This document shows, in pieces, positions 33,648-46,310 of a stretch of DNA of 64,000 nt. The notes below the pieces were generated by a model that saw only the letters and a program-made list of their open reading frames with translations, did not search any database and was not told the origin of the DNA. The first letter of the stretch is position 1; every line of letters starts with the position of its first letter. The position numbers and the translations under genes were made by a program. Source of the DNA: Calliphora vicina (taxonomy: Eukaryota > Arthropoda > Insecta > Diptera > Calliphoridae). The stretch covers positions 116,882,431 through 116,946,430 of the forward strand of contig NC_088781.1 in the NCBI RefSeq assembly GCF_958450345.1, read 5' to 3'.

Positions 33648-35234
33648 ATTTATACCCATATTGAAAAAAATATGCATAAAATTGTCTTATTATGACTAAA
33701 ATTACTTTATATGCATGAAAAACAGAACTTAAATAATGAAACATAAGTTTGGACTCAATTTAATATCATAACGAACACAAAATTAATATTTTTCACTATT
33801 TCGCACAAAATTTAAATTTTCATGTTATTATTATTACATTTTCTTTAAGGCTATAAAAGTTATCTTTAAAAAAAGTGGCTATTAATGTTTGCCCAAGTCT
33901 TTAACACTTGAAAACTTAAAAAGAGGAAGTTTCATTTAATTTGTTTATACAAAATTATCTAATAAATATTTCATAATTAATAATAAAGAGGAAACTTGAA
34001 AAAAAGCTATAAAACAACCTTAAAATAACTCTAACGGTACAATAGGGGGGCCATTAAACTCTTGATCTCTCTCTCCATTGCTCTTGTTTGTGTTTCATAA
34101 ATTCTCTGTTTGTTTACAGTGGCATCTGGGTACAAAAAAAACAGTAAAGAAACCGGTTATTGTGATTACAGTTTTATCAAGAAAATACAAGAACAACAAC
34201 AAAAACAATTAAATGGTACTATCCCAACAATGTAACGGTTTTTATTTGAAAGAGTAGTAATGTTATTAATAGTTAGTGTATTTGTTGTTGTTGTTGCTTT
34301 AATGGTCATTAAACTATTTTATTTGTCAAATAAACTACATATTTTTGAAAGACCCTACTTATACTTGAAATATCAAATCAAACTGAAATAACCTTTTAAA
34401 GTTTATTACCTCCTATGCTGGTGTTTTTATGTTAATCTCATACTCTTCAACATTTATTTATTTATTATTTGGTTAATTGTATGTGAGAGTACGTGCGTGT
34501 TTTTTGGGTGTATTATTTGAAGTTCTTTAACATTTTTTGACGTTTTAGTTTATTACCTTCAAAATTTTGTTTTAAATTTTTTTTTAGTTTTTAAACAAAA
34601 CACGATAATTATGTTGATTTTATGTAGTATGTGTGTTTGTTATTTCAGTTTCCATACAGCATGTTAATGAACTTTTGTACTAGTTTTATTTTTTTTTTTA
34701 TAATTTTTCGTGTCTTTTTTTTTGTTTTCTTGTTCTATTATTCTTCTTTCTACTCACCTATACCGAATTTTATTTAAAATTCATTAATAGCTTTATTTTA
34801 TTTAAACATGTTTTTGTTTAACATTTTAGTATTCTTTTGTTTTTTTTTTTGTTTTCTTGTGTAAAAATTATTAAATAATTTGACGAAATTGCATAACATT
34901 GACTAATTTATGGTGAAAAGAACATTTTTGTAGAATAGGTATAATAATAACCAGAATGAATCATTTGAACAATTAATGCCTATGACTCATTAGCAAAAAA
35001 GGATTATCAGTCAAAATTTATTGGTAATAGATACTAAAAAAAATTAACTTTAAATAAAAAAAAACTTTGGGAAAATGACTCACAAAGACAAAAATACATA
35101 CCACTTAAAATAAAAACCCATTTAAATACCTTTATAAATAAAGGTTCTATATAAAGCAAACCCATGAAAATGGATCTGTACAGAAAAGCAGATTTTATAA
35201 AAATGTTCAAATTATTTAATAAACAACGACTATA
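33648..35234. other. AT-rich DNA, nothing identified
   Basis: No exon, RNA or repeat ends recognised. GTTGTTGTTGTTG near 34283 is CAA-rich on the Kr-h1 strand, as in many fly 5' leaders, and TATAG|GTGAGT on the minus strand near 34757 would be a usable donor, but nothing links them. Confidence 0.3.
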
Positions 35235-36820
35235 GCAAAGTCTTGTTTATAGCATTTGTCTATAGTCTTGTCTATAGTGGAGGCTATATTCTTGTCTATA
35301 GTCGAGACTATAGTCTTGTCTATAGTCGAGACTATAGTCTTGTCTATTGTCGAGACTATAGTCTTGTCTATTGTCGAGACTATAGTATTGTCTATAGTCG
35401 AGACTATAGTATTGTCTATAGTCGAGACTATAGTCTATAGTCGAGACTATATAGTCAATAGTCGAGACTATATAGTCTATAGTCGAGACTATATAGTCTA
35501 TAGTCGAGACTATATAGTCTATAGTCGAGACTATATAGTCTATAGTCGAGACTATATAGTCTATAGTCGAGACTATATAGTCTATAGTCGAGACTATATA
35601 GTCTATAGTCGAGACAATATAGTCTATAGTCGAGACTATATAGTCTATGGTCGAGACTATATAGTCTATAGTCGAGACTATATAGTCTATAGTCGAGACT
35701 ATATAGTCTATAGTCGAGACTATATAGTCTATAGTCGAGACTATATAGTCTATAGTCGAGACTATATAGTCTATAGTCGAGACTATATAGTCTATAGTCG
35801 AGACTATATAGTCTATAGTCGAGACTATATAGTCTATAGTCGAGACTATATAGTCTATAGTCGAGACTATATAGTCTATAGTCGAGACTATATAGTCTAT
35901 AGTCGAGACTATATAGTCTATAGTCGAGACTATATAGTCTATAGTCGAGACTATATAGTCTATAGTCGAGACAATATAGTCTATAGTCGAGACTATATAG
36001 TCTATAGTCGAGACTATATAGTCTATAGTCGAGACTATATAGTCTATAGTCGAGACTATATAGTCAATAGTCGAGACTATATAGTCAATATTCGAGACTT
36101 TATAGTCTATAGTCGAGACTATATAGTCTATAGTCGAGACTATATAGTCTATAGTAGAGACTATATAATCTATAGTAGAGACTATATAGTCTATAGTCGA
36201 GACTATATAGTCTATGGTCGAGACTATATAGCCTATTGTCGAGGCTATATAGTCTATAGACGAGACTATATAGTCTATAGTCGAGACTATATAATCTATA
36301 GTCGAGACTATATAGTCTATAGTCGAGACTATATAGTCTATAGTCGAGACTATATAGTCTATAGTCTCGACTATATAGTCTATAGTCGAGACTATATAGT
36401 CTATAGTCGAGACTATATAGTCTATAGTCGAGACTATATAGTCTATAGTCGAGATTATATAGTCTATAGTCGAGACTATATTATTTTCTATAGTCGAGAC
36501 TATAGCCTTGTCTATAGTCGAGACTATAGTCTTGTCTATAGCCAAGACTATAGTCTTGTCTATAGCGGAGACTATAGTATTGTCTATAGCCGAGACTATA
36601 GTCTTGTCTATAGCCGAGACTATAGTCTTGTCTATAGCCGAGACTAAAGTCGAGACTATAGTCTTGTCTATAGTCGAGACTATGGTCTTGTCTATAGTCG
36701 AGACTATAGTCTTGTCTAAAGTCGAGACTATAGTCTTGTCTATAGTCGAGACTATATTCTTGTCTATAGTCTCGACTATAGTCTTGTCTATAGTCTCGAC
36801 TATAGTCTTGTCTATAGTCT
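35235..36820. repeat. Palindrome-rich satellite, 24-bp arrays flanking a 21-bp core array
   Basis: The core, about 35436-36480, has roughly 50 units of 21 bp built from ACTATATAGT (a perfect palindrome) and TATAGTCGAGACTATA. The flanks (35235-35435 and 36481-36820) use a 24-bp variant containing AGTCTTGTCTATAG. The last units at the right carry the inverted centre GTCTCGAC instead of GTCGAGAC. Both periods are multiples of three, so both strands stay open for 463 and 551 codons with heptad-like repeats (IDYIVST, SRDYIVY). These are products of the repeat, not genes. One stray copy lies at 36993-37022. Confidence 0.95.
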
Positions 36821-37915
36821 CTAATTTCAACAAATAGGTATCTACGGTGTAAAATAACCAGTAGATAAATTTATCTAAACGGTAACTTGACATTGATTTC
36901 AAATCAATATCTATGGGTTAAAATTACCAAATATTTTTACTCCATAAGTAACTAAGCACTAATAGATATCTATTTGTTGAAATTACGGGCAATAGTCTTC
37001 TCTATAGTCTCGACTATAGTCTTAAAATATTTTAAGCCTTTTTGTGTGAAAGTCCTTAATAATGTTTTAATGCCATTCAAAGTTGAAACTATTTATACAT
37101 TTTTGATTTTTCAGCCATAATTTCCTTTCCAATGATATAATATATAACTATTATATCTCTTCTTTTGATTCCCTAAACATTTATCCATCTTGTCTTCCCA
37201 TTCTCTTCCACTTGTCTTAAATAAATGTTTTCTGTTTACTCAACTATCTACACATGTATGGATGGCCACAATTCTGTGTATGTGTTTATTACTTTTTGGG
37301 GCATTTCATCGTTCAACAGTTCAATGAACCCCACTGTAAAACTCACTGCTGCCACCAGCACTTTTTCTTTGAGTTAATTTTTCAACACAAAAACTTACAA
37401 CAAAAAAACCATGAATAGGGCTTTTTTTCGGTGATTTTATTATTTCAATAATGTTGGAAATTTTTTTGTAAATAAAGTTGCTGTTGAACATACTTTAATA
37501 AATTATTGTCTTTCGTCAAGTACTTTACCATTAAATAGCTACATACCTACGAATCGAACTGTACTAAAGTGCATATAGAGAAATTGTTTAAAATTTCCGG
37601 TATACAAGATTTGTGTTCAATATAATTGGACATTAGAGTTTAAAATCAAAATTAATTAAAAATTTTGTTTAAACATGTTGTTTTTATCGTTGTTGAAGTA
37701 GAAATGGAACGGTATTTTAGTATATTCTAAAGGTTAATGAACGGACTCTCTTGAAATTTTGGTTTATACTGTAATTTAAAATGCAGCTAATTAAAGTTCA
37801 TGTACTTTAAACAATTAGATATTGATAAATATCAAAACATTTTTATAGGGAAAATTTAAAGGGAAATCGTATCTTAAATTTTGTAAAGAACATATATACT
37901 AAATGAATTGTTTAA
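36821..37915. other. AT-rich DNA with a stray satellite unit
   Basis: Two related segments (GGTATCTACGGTGTAAAATA at 36837 and AGATATCTATTTGTTGAAAT at about 36964) and one satellite unit at about 36993-37022 are the only structures noticed. Confidence 0.3.
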
Positions 37916-37919
37916 AGAA

Positions 37920-39440
37920 AATTTCATCGATAACTAGAATTTTATAATGAAAATTTATCGATAACTAAAATTTTACAAAGAAAATGTATCGATAACTACA
38001 ATTTTGTAATTTTTTATTTTTAATATTTTAATATTTTTTTAAAAATATTATATTAATTATCAATATAAGTTTTATAAAGGAAATTATCGATAACTGAAAT
38101 TTTATTTAGAAAAATTATCGATAACTATAATTTTGTAATTTTTTTTTTTAGAAATTTTATATTAAAAATTTATCGATATAAGTTTTATAAAGAAAATTTA
38201 TCGATAACATAAAATTTAAAAAACAAGTTATCGATAACTTAAATTTTATAAAGAAAATTTATCAATAACTTAAAGTTAAATAAAAAATTTATCGATAAAC
38301 TAAAATTATTAAAAAAAAATATCGATAACTTCAATTTTATAAAGAAAATTTATCGATTACTTAAATTTTACATAGAACTTAACGATAACTGAAAATTGTT
38401 TAAAGAAATATTATCGATAACAGAAATTTTATAAGAAAAATTTGTCGATAACTTAAGTTTTATTTAAAAAATGTTTCGATAACTGAAATTATATAAAAAA
38501 AATGTATCGATAACTGTTAATATATACATAAAATTAATCGAAAACATAAATTTTATAAAGAAAATTTGCCGATTACTAAAAATTTATATAGTCAATTTAT
38601 CGATAACTGACTTTGTACATAGAAAATTTATCGATTACTTAAATTTTTTGAAAGAAAAGTTATCGATAACTTAATTTTATGAATGAAAATGTATCGATAA
38701 CTTAAATTTTATAAAGAAAATATATCGATAACATAAAATTTAAAAAACAAATTATCGATAACTTTAATTTTATACTAAAAATGTATCAATAACTTAAAGT
38801 TAAATAAAAAAAATTATCGATAAACTAAAATTGTTAAAAAAAAAATTATATATAACTTAAATTTTATAAAGAAAATTTATCGATGACTTAAACTTTACAT
38901 AGAACTGAACGATAATTGAAAATTGTTTAAAGAAATTTTATCGATAACAGAAATTTTATAAGAAAATGTGTCGTTTTATATAAAAAATGTTTCGATAACT
39001 GAAATTTTATAAAAAAAATATATCGATAACTGTTAATATATACAGAAAATTAATCGAAAACATAAGTTTTATAAAGAAAATTTACCGATAACTGAAAATT
39101 TATATAGTCAATTTATCGATAACTAACATAACATAGAAAATTTATCGATTACTTAATTTGTTTTTAAAGAAAAGTTATCGATAACTTAATTTTAAGAATG
39201 AAAATTTATCGATAACTTATAAATTTTATATAGAAAATTTCTCAATAACTAAACATTTTATAAAAATAATTATCGATAACTTAAATTTTATAAAGAAAAT
39301 TTATCGATAAATAAAATTTTACATTGCATATTTGTCGATAACATAAATTTTATAAAGAAAATTTCTCGAAAACCTTCATTTTATATAGAAAATGTATCAA
39401 TAACATTATGTTTATAAAGAAAATTTATTAGCAACATAAA
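37920..39440 (+). repeat. TTATCGATAAC minisatellite, block A
   Basis: Degenerate tandem units of about 30-33 bp of the type AATTTATCGATAACTTAAAT followed by TTATAAAGAAA. The decamer TTATCGATAA is much better preserved than the spacer. A longer period is also visible: the segment at 38200-38520 resembles 38715-39020. Confidence 0.85.
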
Positions 39441-40735
39441 TTTTAAATACATACCTATGTAAATCATAAATTGTATTCCTAAAATTTTGCAAAATCAATA
39501 GATTTTTATAAAAAAAAATATATAAAATTTACCTTTACTAGGTATAATTATTTTTATCTTAAATTCAAATTTCTTTAACTTTACTTTACATGAACCCTTC
39601 ACTGTTGTTTATTTATTTTCATAACAACAATTTCCTTTAGTAGAAATTTTCCCTTGTTTATTTGCTTTATTCGTTGTTGTTTTCTACATCAAATAATTGC
39701 ATTCTATGTAATTTTTTTTTATTTTTTTTTTTGCAATTGTTTTTGTTTATACAAGTAATTAACTATATTTCTGTTGCGCTATTACTAGGAATTGTGTTGT
39801 TTTCACTATTATTAGAATAGGTATAATATGTATTTTGAATAATATAGTAAATATTTTTGCCTTCATTATCTGCTAGGGAGTAAATTTTTCAGTAAAATAA
39901 CAATAAATTAATTAAATTTCAAATGTACAAATTGTTTACTAAATTAAAACAGCACCATCACATTTCTAAGTATAGAAAACAACAACAGAAATATCAACAA
40001 TAATAGAAATATGACGTATGAAAACTACAAATACACAGTATAGGCTGGCACCTAGCAAGAAACGAACAACAAAAGCTGTTTCAACAATAAAAATAAAAAA
40101 AAAAAATAGAAAAATAAAAACAAAAACAATACAATATTTGTAGTTGTTATTGTTGTTGTTTGTGACCTACGCCAATGTATAAATAATTTATTATTTACAC
40201 ACGCATTCTATGAAAAGCACAACCAACCAACAACAAACTAAAGTACCTCTCACTCACTCATTTACTAATAAAAATGACAAACACACCACCATCACAACTA
40301 CTACAACAATAGTCATCATTAACAGCAACAACAAAAACACCATGCATGATCTTCATTATGAAATAGTCTAACACACTTACTACTACATTTACACAAACTA
40401 CTAATATTTTCTATTCTTTTTATTATTCTTGTTATCTTTTCTATTAAAAAACTTTTAACTTATGTACTAACTTATCGTTTGATTTGATTTGAGAGTTGAA
40501 AATAAATACACAGCCATCAAAGCGTGCGTATAACATGCGTAGTGTTGAAAATAATTGGGGTCTGATTTTGTTGTTCTTTATTTCAACTTATAAAGTAGTA
40601 AATAGACGAAATTTATTTATTGTTGACTTAACAAAAATAACATAAGTGTGGAAAATTTGTTTCTCTTTTTTGAACAGTGCATTTATGAGTTGGTATAAAT
40701 GAGTTTAAATTTAAAGAGAATTGTAGATAATAAGT
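39441..40735. other. Spacer between TATCGATA blocks A and B
   Basis: AT-rich, with CAACAAC-type runs at 39960-40010 and 40230-40340. No gene recognised. Confidence 0.3.
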
Positions 40736-41044
40736 GTGATAAAATTTAGTTATCGATAAATTTTCTTTATTAAATTGAAGTTATCGATAAACTTTTTTTT
40801 TCAAATTTAAGTTATTGACAAATTTTCTATATAAAATTTAAGTTATCGATAATTTTCTATATAAAATTTAAGTTATCGATAAATTTTCTATATAAAATAA
40901 TAGTTATCGATAAATTTTCTCTTTTAAATTTAAGTAATCGATAAATTTTATTTTCAAATTTAAGTTATTGAAAAATTTTCTTTATAAAATTTAAGTTATC
41001 GATAAATTTTCTATAAATAATTTATGTTATGGGGGATTTCATGT

Positions 41045-41378
41045 CAAGTGAACCAACCAACTTTTGAAATCGATGTCTTCTGATCGGGATGGTCCTATTG
41101 GATAGTAGTTCAGATACAACTTTTCAACAAGATCGGTCAGGAACTCCATGAGTTAGAGGGGATTAAAATTTGTCTTTTTGGCCAAACAGGTGTTTTTCTC
41201 ATCCATGTAACTTATTACCTATTGTTCTTAGCAAAATATGTCCCAATTAGTTTAGACAGCTATTTCTTCAATCTTTCGAAAAAAAAAATACAAAAAAAAA
41301 ATATTTTTTTTCCAAAATCAAAAACTTTTCTGACATTTTTTAATCTCGATCGGAAGATATCGATTTCAAAAGTTCCAT
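41045..41378. mobile_element. MITE-like insert in block B
   Basis: ACTTTTGAAATCGATGTCTT near 41051 and the complement of ATATCGATTTCAAAAGTTCC near 41356 form imperfect inverted ends of about 30 bp that also include GATCGGGA and TCGATC. The interior is non-coding, with an A-rich run. Exact borders are uncertain. Confidence 0.5.
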
Positions 41379-41413
41379 AATGTAGTTATTGGTAAAATGT
41401 TCATTTTAAATAT

Positions 41414-41676
41414 CTTTATATATATAATTCTTCTGTACGTGTGTTAGTAACTGAACTCTTCCTTAACGGCAGGGCGGATTATGATGAAATTTGTTGTGTG
41501 TGTTTGAGTGGGTCCCTGGATGGTTTAGATTCACAATTGACCTATATAGGTACAATGGGCATGACACCTCCCATACAAAGTAAACATTTATTAATGCGTA
41601 TCTGGAGTACTATTATAGTGGGAGTCTTCAAACTTTGTGGGAGCTATGGCAGAACAACGTTTGCCGGGATAGCTAG
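41414..41676 (+). mobile_element. Short Helitron-like element
   Basis: Starts with TC (41414) after A and ends GATAGCTAG before T (41677), fitting Helitron insertion between A and T with 5' TC and 3' CTAG. The 5' part TATAATTCTTCTGTACGTGT and the 3' part AACAACGTTTGCCGGGATAG match what I remember of insect non-autonomous Helitrons. An 81-codon open frame inside (41441-41686) is incidental. Confidence 0.6.
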
Positions 41677-42760
41677 TTTTTTATAAAATTTAAATCAACA
41701 CATTTTTTTTCCAAAAATTTCAGTCAATCAATTTTCCATATAAAGTTTCAGTTATTATTGTTGAATTTTTATTAAAAATGTCTGTTATGTTTCTTTGTAA
41801 AATTATAGTTATCGATAAATTTTCTTTACAGAATTTCATTTTCTTTACAAAATTTATGTTATCGATAAATATTTTTTAAAAAAATTTAAGTTATCGATGA
41901 ATTTTAAAAAGTTTTTCTAATTTTCTTAATTAAATTTCAGTAATCGTTAATTATTCTTTAAAAATAAATTTAAATTTTCTATATTAAATTTAAATACATA
42001 AATAATTCTGTTATCGATATGTTTTCTTAATTAAATTTCAGTAAACGATAATTTTTATATAATAATTTTCTATAAATTTAAAGCTATTCATAAATTTTCT
42101 ACATAAAATGTCAGTTATCGATAAATTTTCTTTATAAAAATTGATGTTATCGATAAATTTTCTTTATAAAAATTGATGTTATCGATAAATTTTCTTTATA
42201 AAATTTATTTTATCGATAAATTTTCTATATAAATTTTATGCTATTGATGAACTTTCTTTGTACAATTTATCGATAAATTGTTGGTATAAAATTTGTGTTA
42301 TCGATAAATTGTCTTTATGAAATTTGAGTTATCGATAAATTATCTTTGTAGTTATCACATTATTTTCTTTTTAAAATTTAAGTTATCAATCAATTTTCTA
42401 TCTATAATTTATGTTATTGATACAAATTCTTTATAAAATTAATGTTATCGATTTTTTTTTCTATAAAAAATATTTTTTTTCGATAAATTTTCTTTGTAAC
42501 ATTTTTGTTATCTATAAATTTTCTATATAAAATTGCTTTATCGTTAGATTTTTGATAATAATTTTACATAACGATATTTCAGTTATCGATAAGTTATTAT
42601 TCTATATACAAAAAATGTTATTCATAAATTCTTTATATAATTTATGATATCAAAAATCTTCTCTATAAAATTAAATTTATCGTTAGATTTCTTATAAAAA
42701 ATTTCTTTATCGAAAAAATTTTCTATATAGAAACTAAATTATCAATAAATTTTCTTTGTA

Positions 42761-43400
42761 AATTAGGGTTTTTCTCATTATTTGTTTACATTGTTAAAGT
42801 ATTTACAATCTTCGTTATATATTTTACTTTTTTATAATTCAATTAAAACTTGATTTAATTAAATAAAAAAATATGTTCCTTAAAATGTAATTTTATTTAA
42901 ACAATTAAAAATCTTTTTACCTAAAAATCTCTCTTAAAAATATGTATGTATAAAACAATCCCTTTTATATTTAATTCCCCCAAAACTCCCATAATCATAA
43001 AAATTTTCCTTTCACAAAACTTTGTTTTTATTGTTATTCACTTTCATTTTACATTCCAAAAACTCATCATCCTGTTTTTAAAGCTTTAAAATAAAATTTT
43101 GCCACCTTCTACTCTTCTAATGTTAAAAAAGGAGACATTAGAATGTGTGTGTGTGTGTCTGTAAGTTTAAATAAATGTGTGTGTGTTTGTGTGTAAGAAC
43201 ACATTTGACATTGGCGCGTGTATCTTAAAATACCCACCCAAACCTTACAACACACAGCAAAAAAATCTATATTACAAAAACAACATTACAATTTAGTAGC
43301 AGCAGAACTAAAAAACCAACAACAAAAATAACAGCATTTCAAATAAAATTAAACAACCCTCTACGTCATGCATACAAACAAATACACACATGTTATTGTT
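42761..43400. other. AT-rich spacer with a GT microsatellite
   Basis: A GTGTGTGTGTGTCTG run at about 43146. Nothing else recognised. Confidence 0.4.
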
Positions 43401-44110
43401 GTTTTTTTTTATTATACTGGCCTGCCTTAAGTTGAAAACTCATGCACTGCCTGTTGTTGGTTGTGCATACTACAAGATTCTTCTTAATATAACGTACATA
43501 TTGTTTTTGTTGTTGTTTTACTATTTCATCGTTAATACTCGTGTAAGTTGTACTCTTCGTGGTACTTAGTATAGAGAAAAAATATTCTATGTTGAAAACT
43601 CTTGCACTGCCTCCACGTGTAGTTCAAGTTCAAAGCTGTTTTTTGTGTATTTTGTATCTTATAGAACTTTGAGTATGAGGTTCTGCTGTGCTCGGTACAC
43701 ACAGTGAGTCTGCGAGCAATGAGTGTGTGTTTGTTTGTTGGTGTTTTGCTTTTGCAGTTTGTTTTTATTGTTTTCTGAGTAAGAACAAAAAGCATAGGGG
43801 AAACAAACACAGATACTCTTGAATTACAATGTATGCAATGTTTTTGCTGCTACATATTCTTGTTGTTTGTTTCATTAGGAAAGCTTTTTTGTTCGTTTTA
43901 TGGTCGCTACATTTGCTGCAACTGCTCTGCCTCTGCTAGTTGCGTTAGTGTGTATGTGAGAATATTTTTTATGAATTCTTAGGGCAGCGTCATCGTTTGT
44001 TTTTTTGTTATTTCTTCTTTTTCATTTATTTTTATTTCAACACGAGCAAACGATTTTTAGCATTGTTGGCTGTGTTTGAGAGTATGTTGAGAGTATGTGT
44101 AAGTGAGTTT
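43401..44110. promoter_or_regulatory. Candidate Kr-h1 regulatory region (juvenile hormone response)
   Basis: This is an island of less repetitive, more GC-balanced DNA between the TATCGATA blocks. It contains the E-box motif GCCTCCACGTG (43609-43619) and two near-identical 22-bp words starting GTTGAAAACTC and ending TGCACTGCCT (43432-43453 and 43591-43612), the second overlapping the E-box motif. It probably lies 5' of, or within the first intron of, Kr-h1. Transcription start sites are not located. Confidence 0.5.
43609..43619 (+). promoter_or_regulatory. Juvenile hormone response element core (E-box), Met/Gce-Tai type
   Basis: GCCTCCACGTG contains the canonical E-box CACGTG (43614-43619) with the 5' extension GCCTC. 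As I recall it, this extended sequence is the conserved core of the element described for Kr-h1 promoters in silkworm and other insects, bound by Met (Gce in flies) with Taiman/SRC. The gene in this window is Kr-h1 itself, about 21 kb downstream on the other strand, which strengthens the assignment. Confidence 0.6.
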
Positions 44111-44640
44111 GCCAAAAATTTTGTTAATTTTTTTTTTTGCAAACCAATTAATAATTAAATTCTGAGAAAGAAAGCAAGACAAAAAAGAGGGAGTAATGAT
44201 CGTTAAATGTCAAGTTTACGTTAAATGTTTATGTGCGAATTTGTGGGTGTAAAAAGAGATTACAAATTTAATAATTTGTAGTTTAGTTTGAAAAATATTT
44301 CTGATTAGCCCCCTAAAACAGGCAGTACATTATTAGTTTTAAAGGATTTCTTTAACATAAAGTAAATTCAATTTATTTTCGAAAAAATCCTGTAAATTTT
44401 TCACTCTATTTTTGACCGATTAAAACCTTGTTATATTTTTTTTTTTTGGTTTTGAAAACAAAATTCAATTGAAGTCATTAACAATTTATTGCGTTTACTT
44501 ATTAATTTAATAAAAATGATCATGATTAAATTTTGTAAAAGTTATTTTTTTTGTTGTTAATAAACACTCAGCAAAAAATAAACGACAAAAAGCAACGGCC
44601 AGCAACTGACGAAACAGAGAACCTTAATCAAACAATAACA
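44111..44640. other. AT-rich spacer
   Basis: Nothing recognised. Confidence 0.3.
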
Positions 44641-44648
44641 AAAAAATT

Positions 44649-44700
44649 TATAAAAGGGGTCAATGAACAGAGTAACGTCAGCGTCAAGAAGCAACGTAAG
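44649..44700 (+). promoter_or_regulatory. Candidate TATA/initiator promoter followed by a splice donor
   Basis: TATAAAAG at 44649, an initiator-like TCAG whose A at 44680 is 31 bases downstream, and CAAC|GTAAGT at 44694/44695. The spacing of TATA and initiator is ideal, but the implied first exon would be only about 15 bases, and no plus-strand gene is known to follow. It is a weak candidate. Confidence 0.2.
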
Positions 44701-44949
44701 TAAAACCGAAAGAAATACATTTTTTTCTGGCTTTTGTTTAGTTTTTTGTTGTCCAAAAATTTAATAGTTGAAGTGAACAAAAAAAAATGTTTTTTTTTTG
44801 GTTAACATTTTTGTTAAAGAAGAGAATTATAAAGAAACCAAGTAATATAATATTAATTACAAATAATTTTTGGTTTTGAAGCTAAATTCACAAAAAATGA
44901 GTAATAAAGTAAATAAAAAACCAACCTAAATTTTCAAACTTTTCTATAA

Positions 44950-46310
44950 TAAATTAAATAACTTTAATTTTCTATAATAAATTAAATAACTTTAATTTTC
45001 TATAAAAAAATTTAAGTTATCGATAAATTTTTTATAAAAAATATCAGTTATCGATAATTTTTTTATACAAAATTTCTGTTATCGATAAATTTTCTAATCA
45101 AATTTTAGTTATCGATAAATTTTCTTTAAAAAATTCAGTTATCGATAAATTTTCTATAAAAAATGTCAGTTATAGGTAGGTATATAAATTTCTATGTCAA
45201 ATTTCAGTTATCGATAAATTTTCAATATCAAATTTTGGTTATCGATAAATTTTCTTTTAAACATTTTAGTTATCGATAAATATTCTATGTTAAGTTTCAT
45301 CGATAAATTTTCTATATCAAGTTAATTATCGATAAATTTCTATATACAATTTAGTTATCGATAAATTGTCTATATAAAATTTTAGTTATCGATAAATTTT
45401 CTATAAAAAATTTTAGATATCGATAATTTTTCTATAAAAAATGTCAGTTATCGAAAATTTTTCTATATCAAACTTTAGTTATCGAAAAATTTTCTATATA
45501 AAATTTTAATTGTCGATAGATTTTCTATATCAAATTTTTATTATCGATAAATATTCAATGTAAAATTTCAGTTATCGATAAATAATCTATACAAAATTTC
45601 AGTTATCGATAAATTTTTTGTTATAGATAAATTTTACAAAAATTAGCTATAAAAAATTTCGATAAATTTTCTAAAAAACAAATTATTTATCGAAAAATGT
45701 CTATATAAAATTTAAGTTATTGATAAATTTTCTGAAAAAAAAAATTAGTTATCGATATATTTTCTATATAAAATATTAATTATCTAAAATTTAGCTATAA
45801 ACAATTTTAGTTATCGATAAATTTGTATATAAAATTTCAGTTATCGACAAATTTTCTATACAAAATGTTAGTTATCGGTAAATTATCTATAAAAAAATTT
45901 AGTTATCGAAAATTTTGCTATGAAAAATTTTAGTTATCGATAAATTTTTATATAAAATTTCAGTTATCGACAAATTTTCTATACAAAATTTTAGTTATCG
46001 AAACATTTTTTATACAAAATTTTAGTTATCGATAAATATTCTATTTATAATTTCAGCTATCGAAAAAATTTTAAAAAAATTTAGTTATCGATAAAATTTT
46101 CTATAAAAATATTTCAGTTATCAATAAATTTTGTAAAAAAAAAATTTAATGACAAATTTTTTATAAAAAATTATAGTTATCGAAAAATTTTATATAAAAA
46201 ATTTTAAATATCTCTACATTTCTATATAAAATTTCAGTTATCGATAAATTTTCTATATCAAATTTTAGTTATCAATAAATTTTCTATAAAAAATTTCAGA
46301 ATTAAATTTT
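44950..46310 (-). repeat. TTATCGATAAC minisatellite, block C (same orientation as B)
   Basis: About 30-34-bp units, CAGTTATCGATAAATTTTCT followed by ATATAAAATTT. The palindromic core is well kept while the spacer varies. Confidence 0.85.

Larger units (their letters stand above)
40740..42760 (-). repeat. TTATCGATAAC minisatellite, block B (inverted relative to A)
   Basis: Units read AGTTATCGATAAATTTTCTA on the plus strand, the reverse orientation of block A. The block is interrupted at about 41030-41690 by two inserted elements. Confidence 0.85.

Noticed and set aside
35235..36820. CRISPR-like array
   Set aside because: The repeats are contiguous with no unique spacers, and the genome is animal.
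35247..36902. 551-codon minus-strand ORF and 463-codon plus-strand ORF (35256-36647)
   Set aside because: Both are direct translations of a 21/24-bp satellite whose periods are multiples of three. The heptad peptides follow the DNA repeat exactly, and both strands are open at once.
37920..39440. TTATCGATAA arrays as origin or telomere repeats
   Set aside because: The position is next to a chromosomal gene, and the mixed orientation and degenerate spacers do not fit insect telomeric repeats; there is no evidence for origin function.
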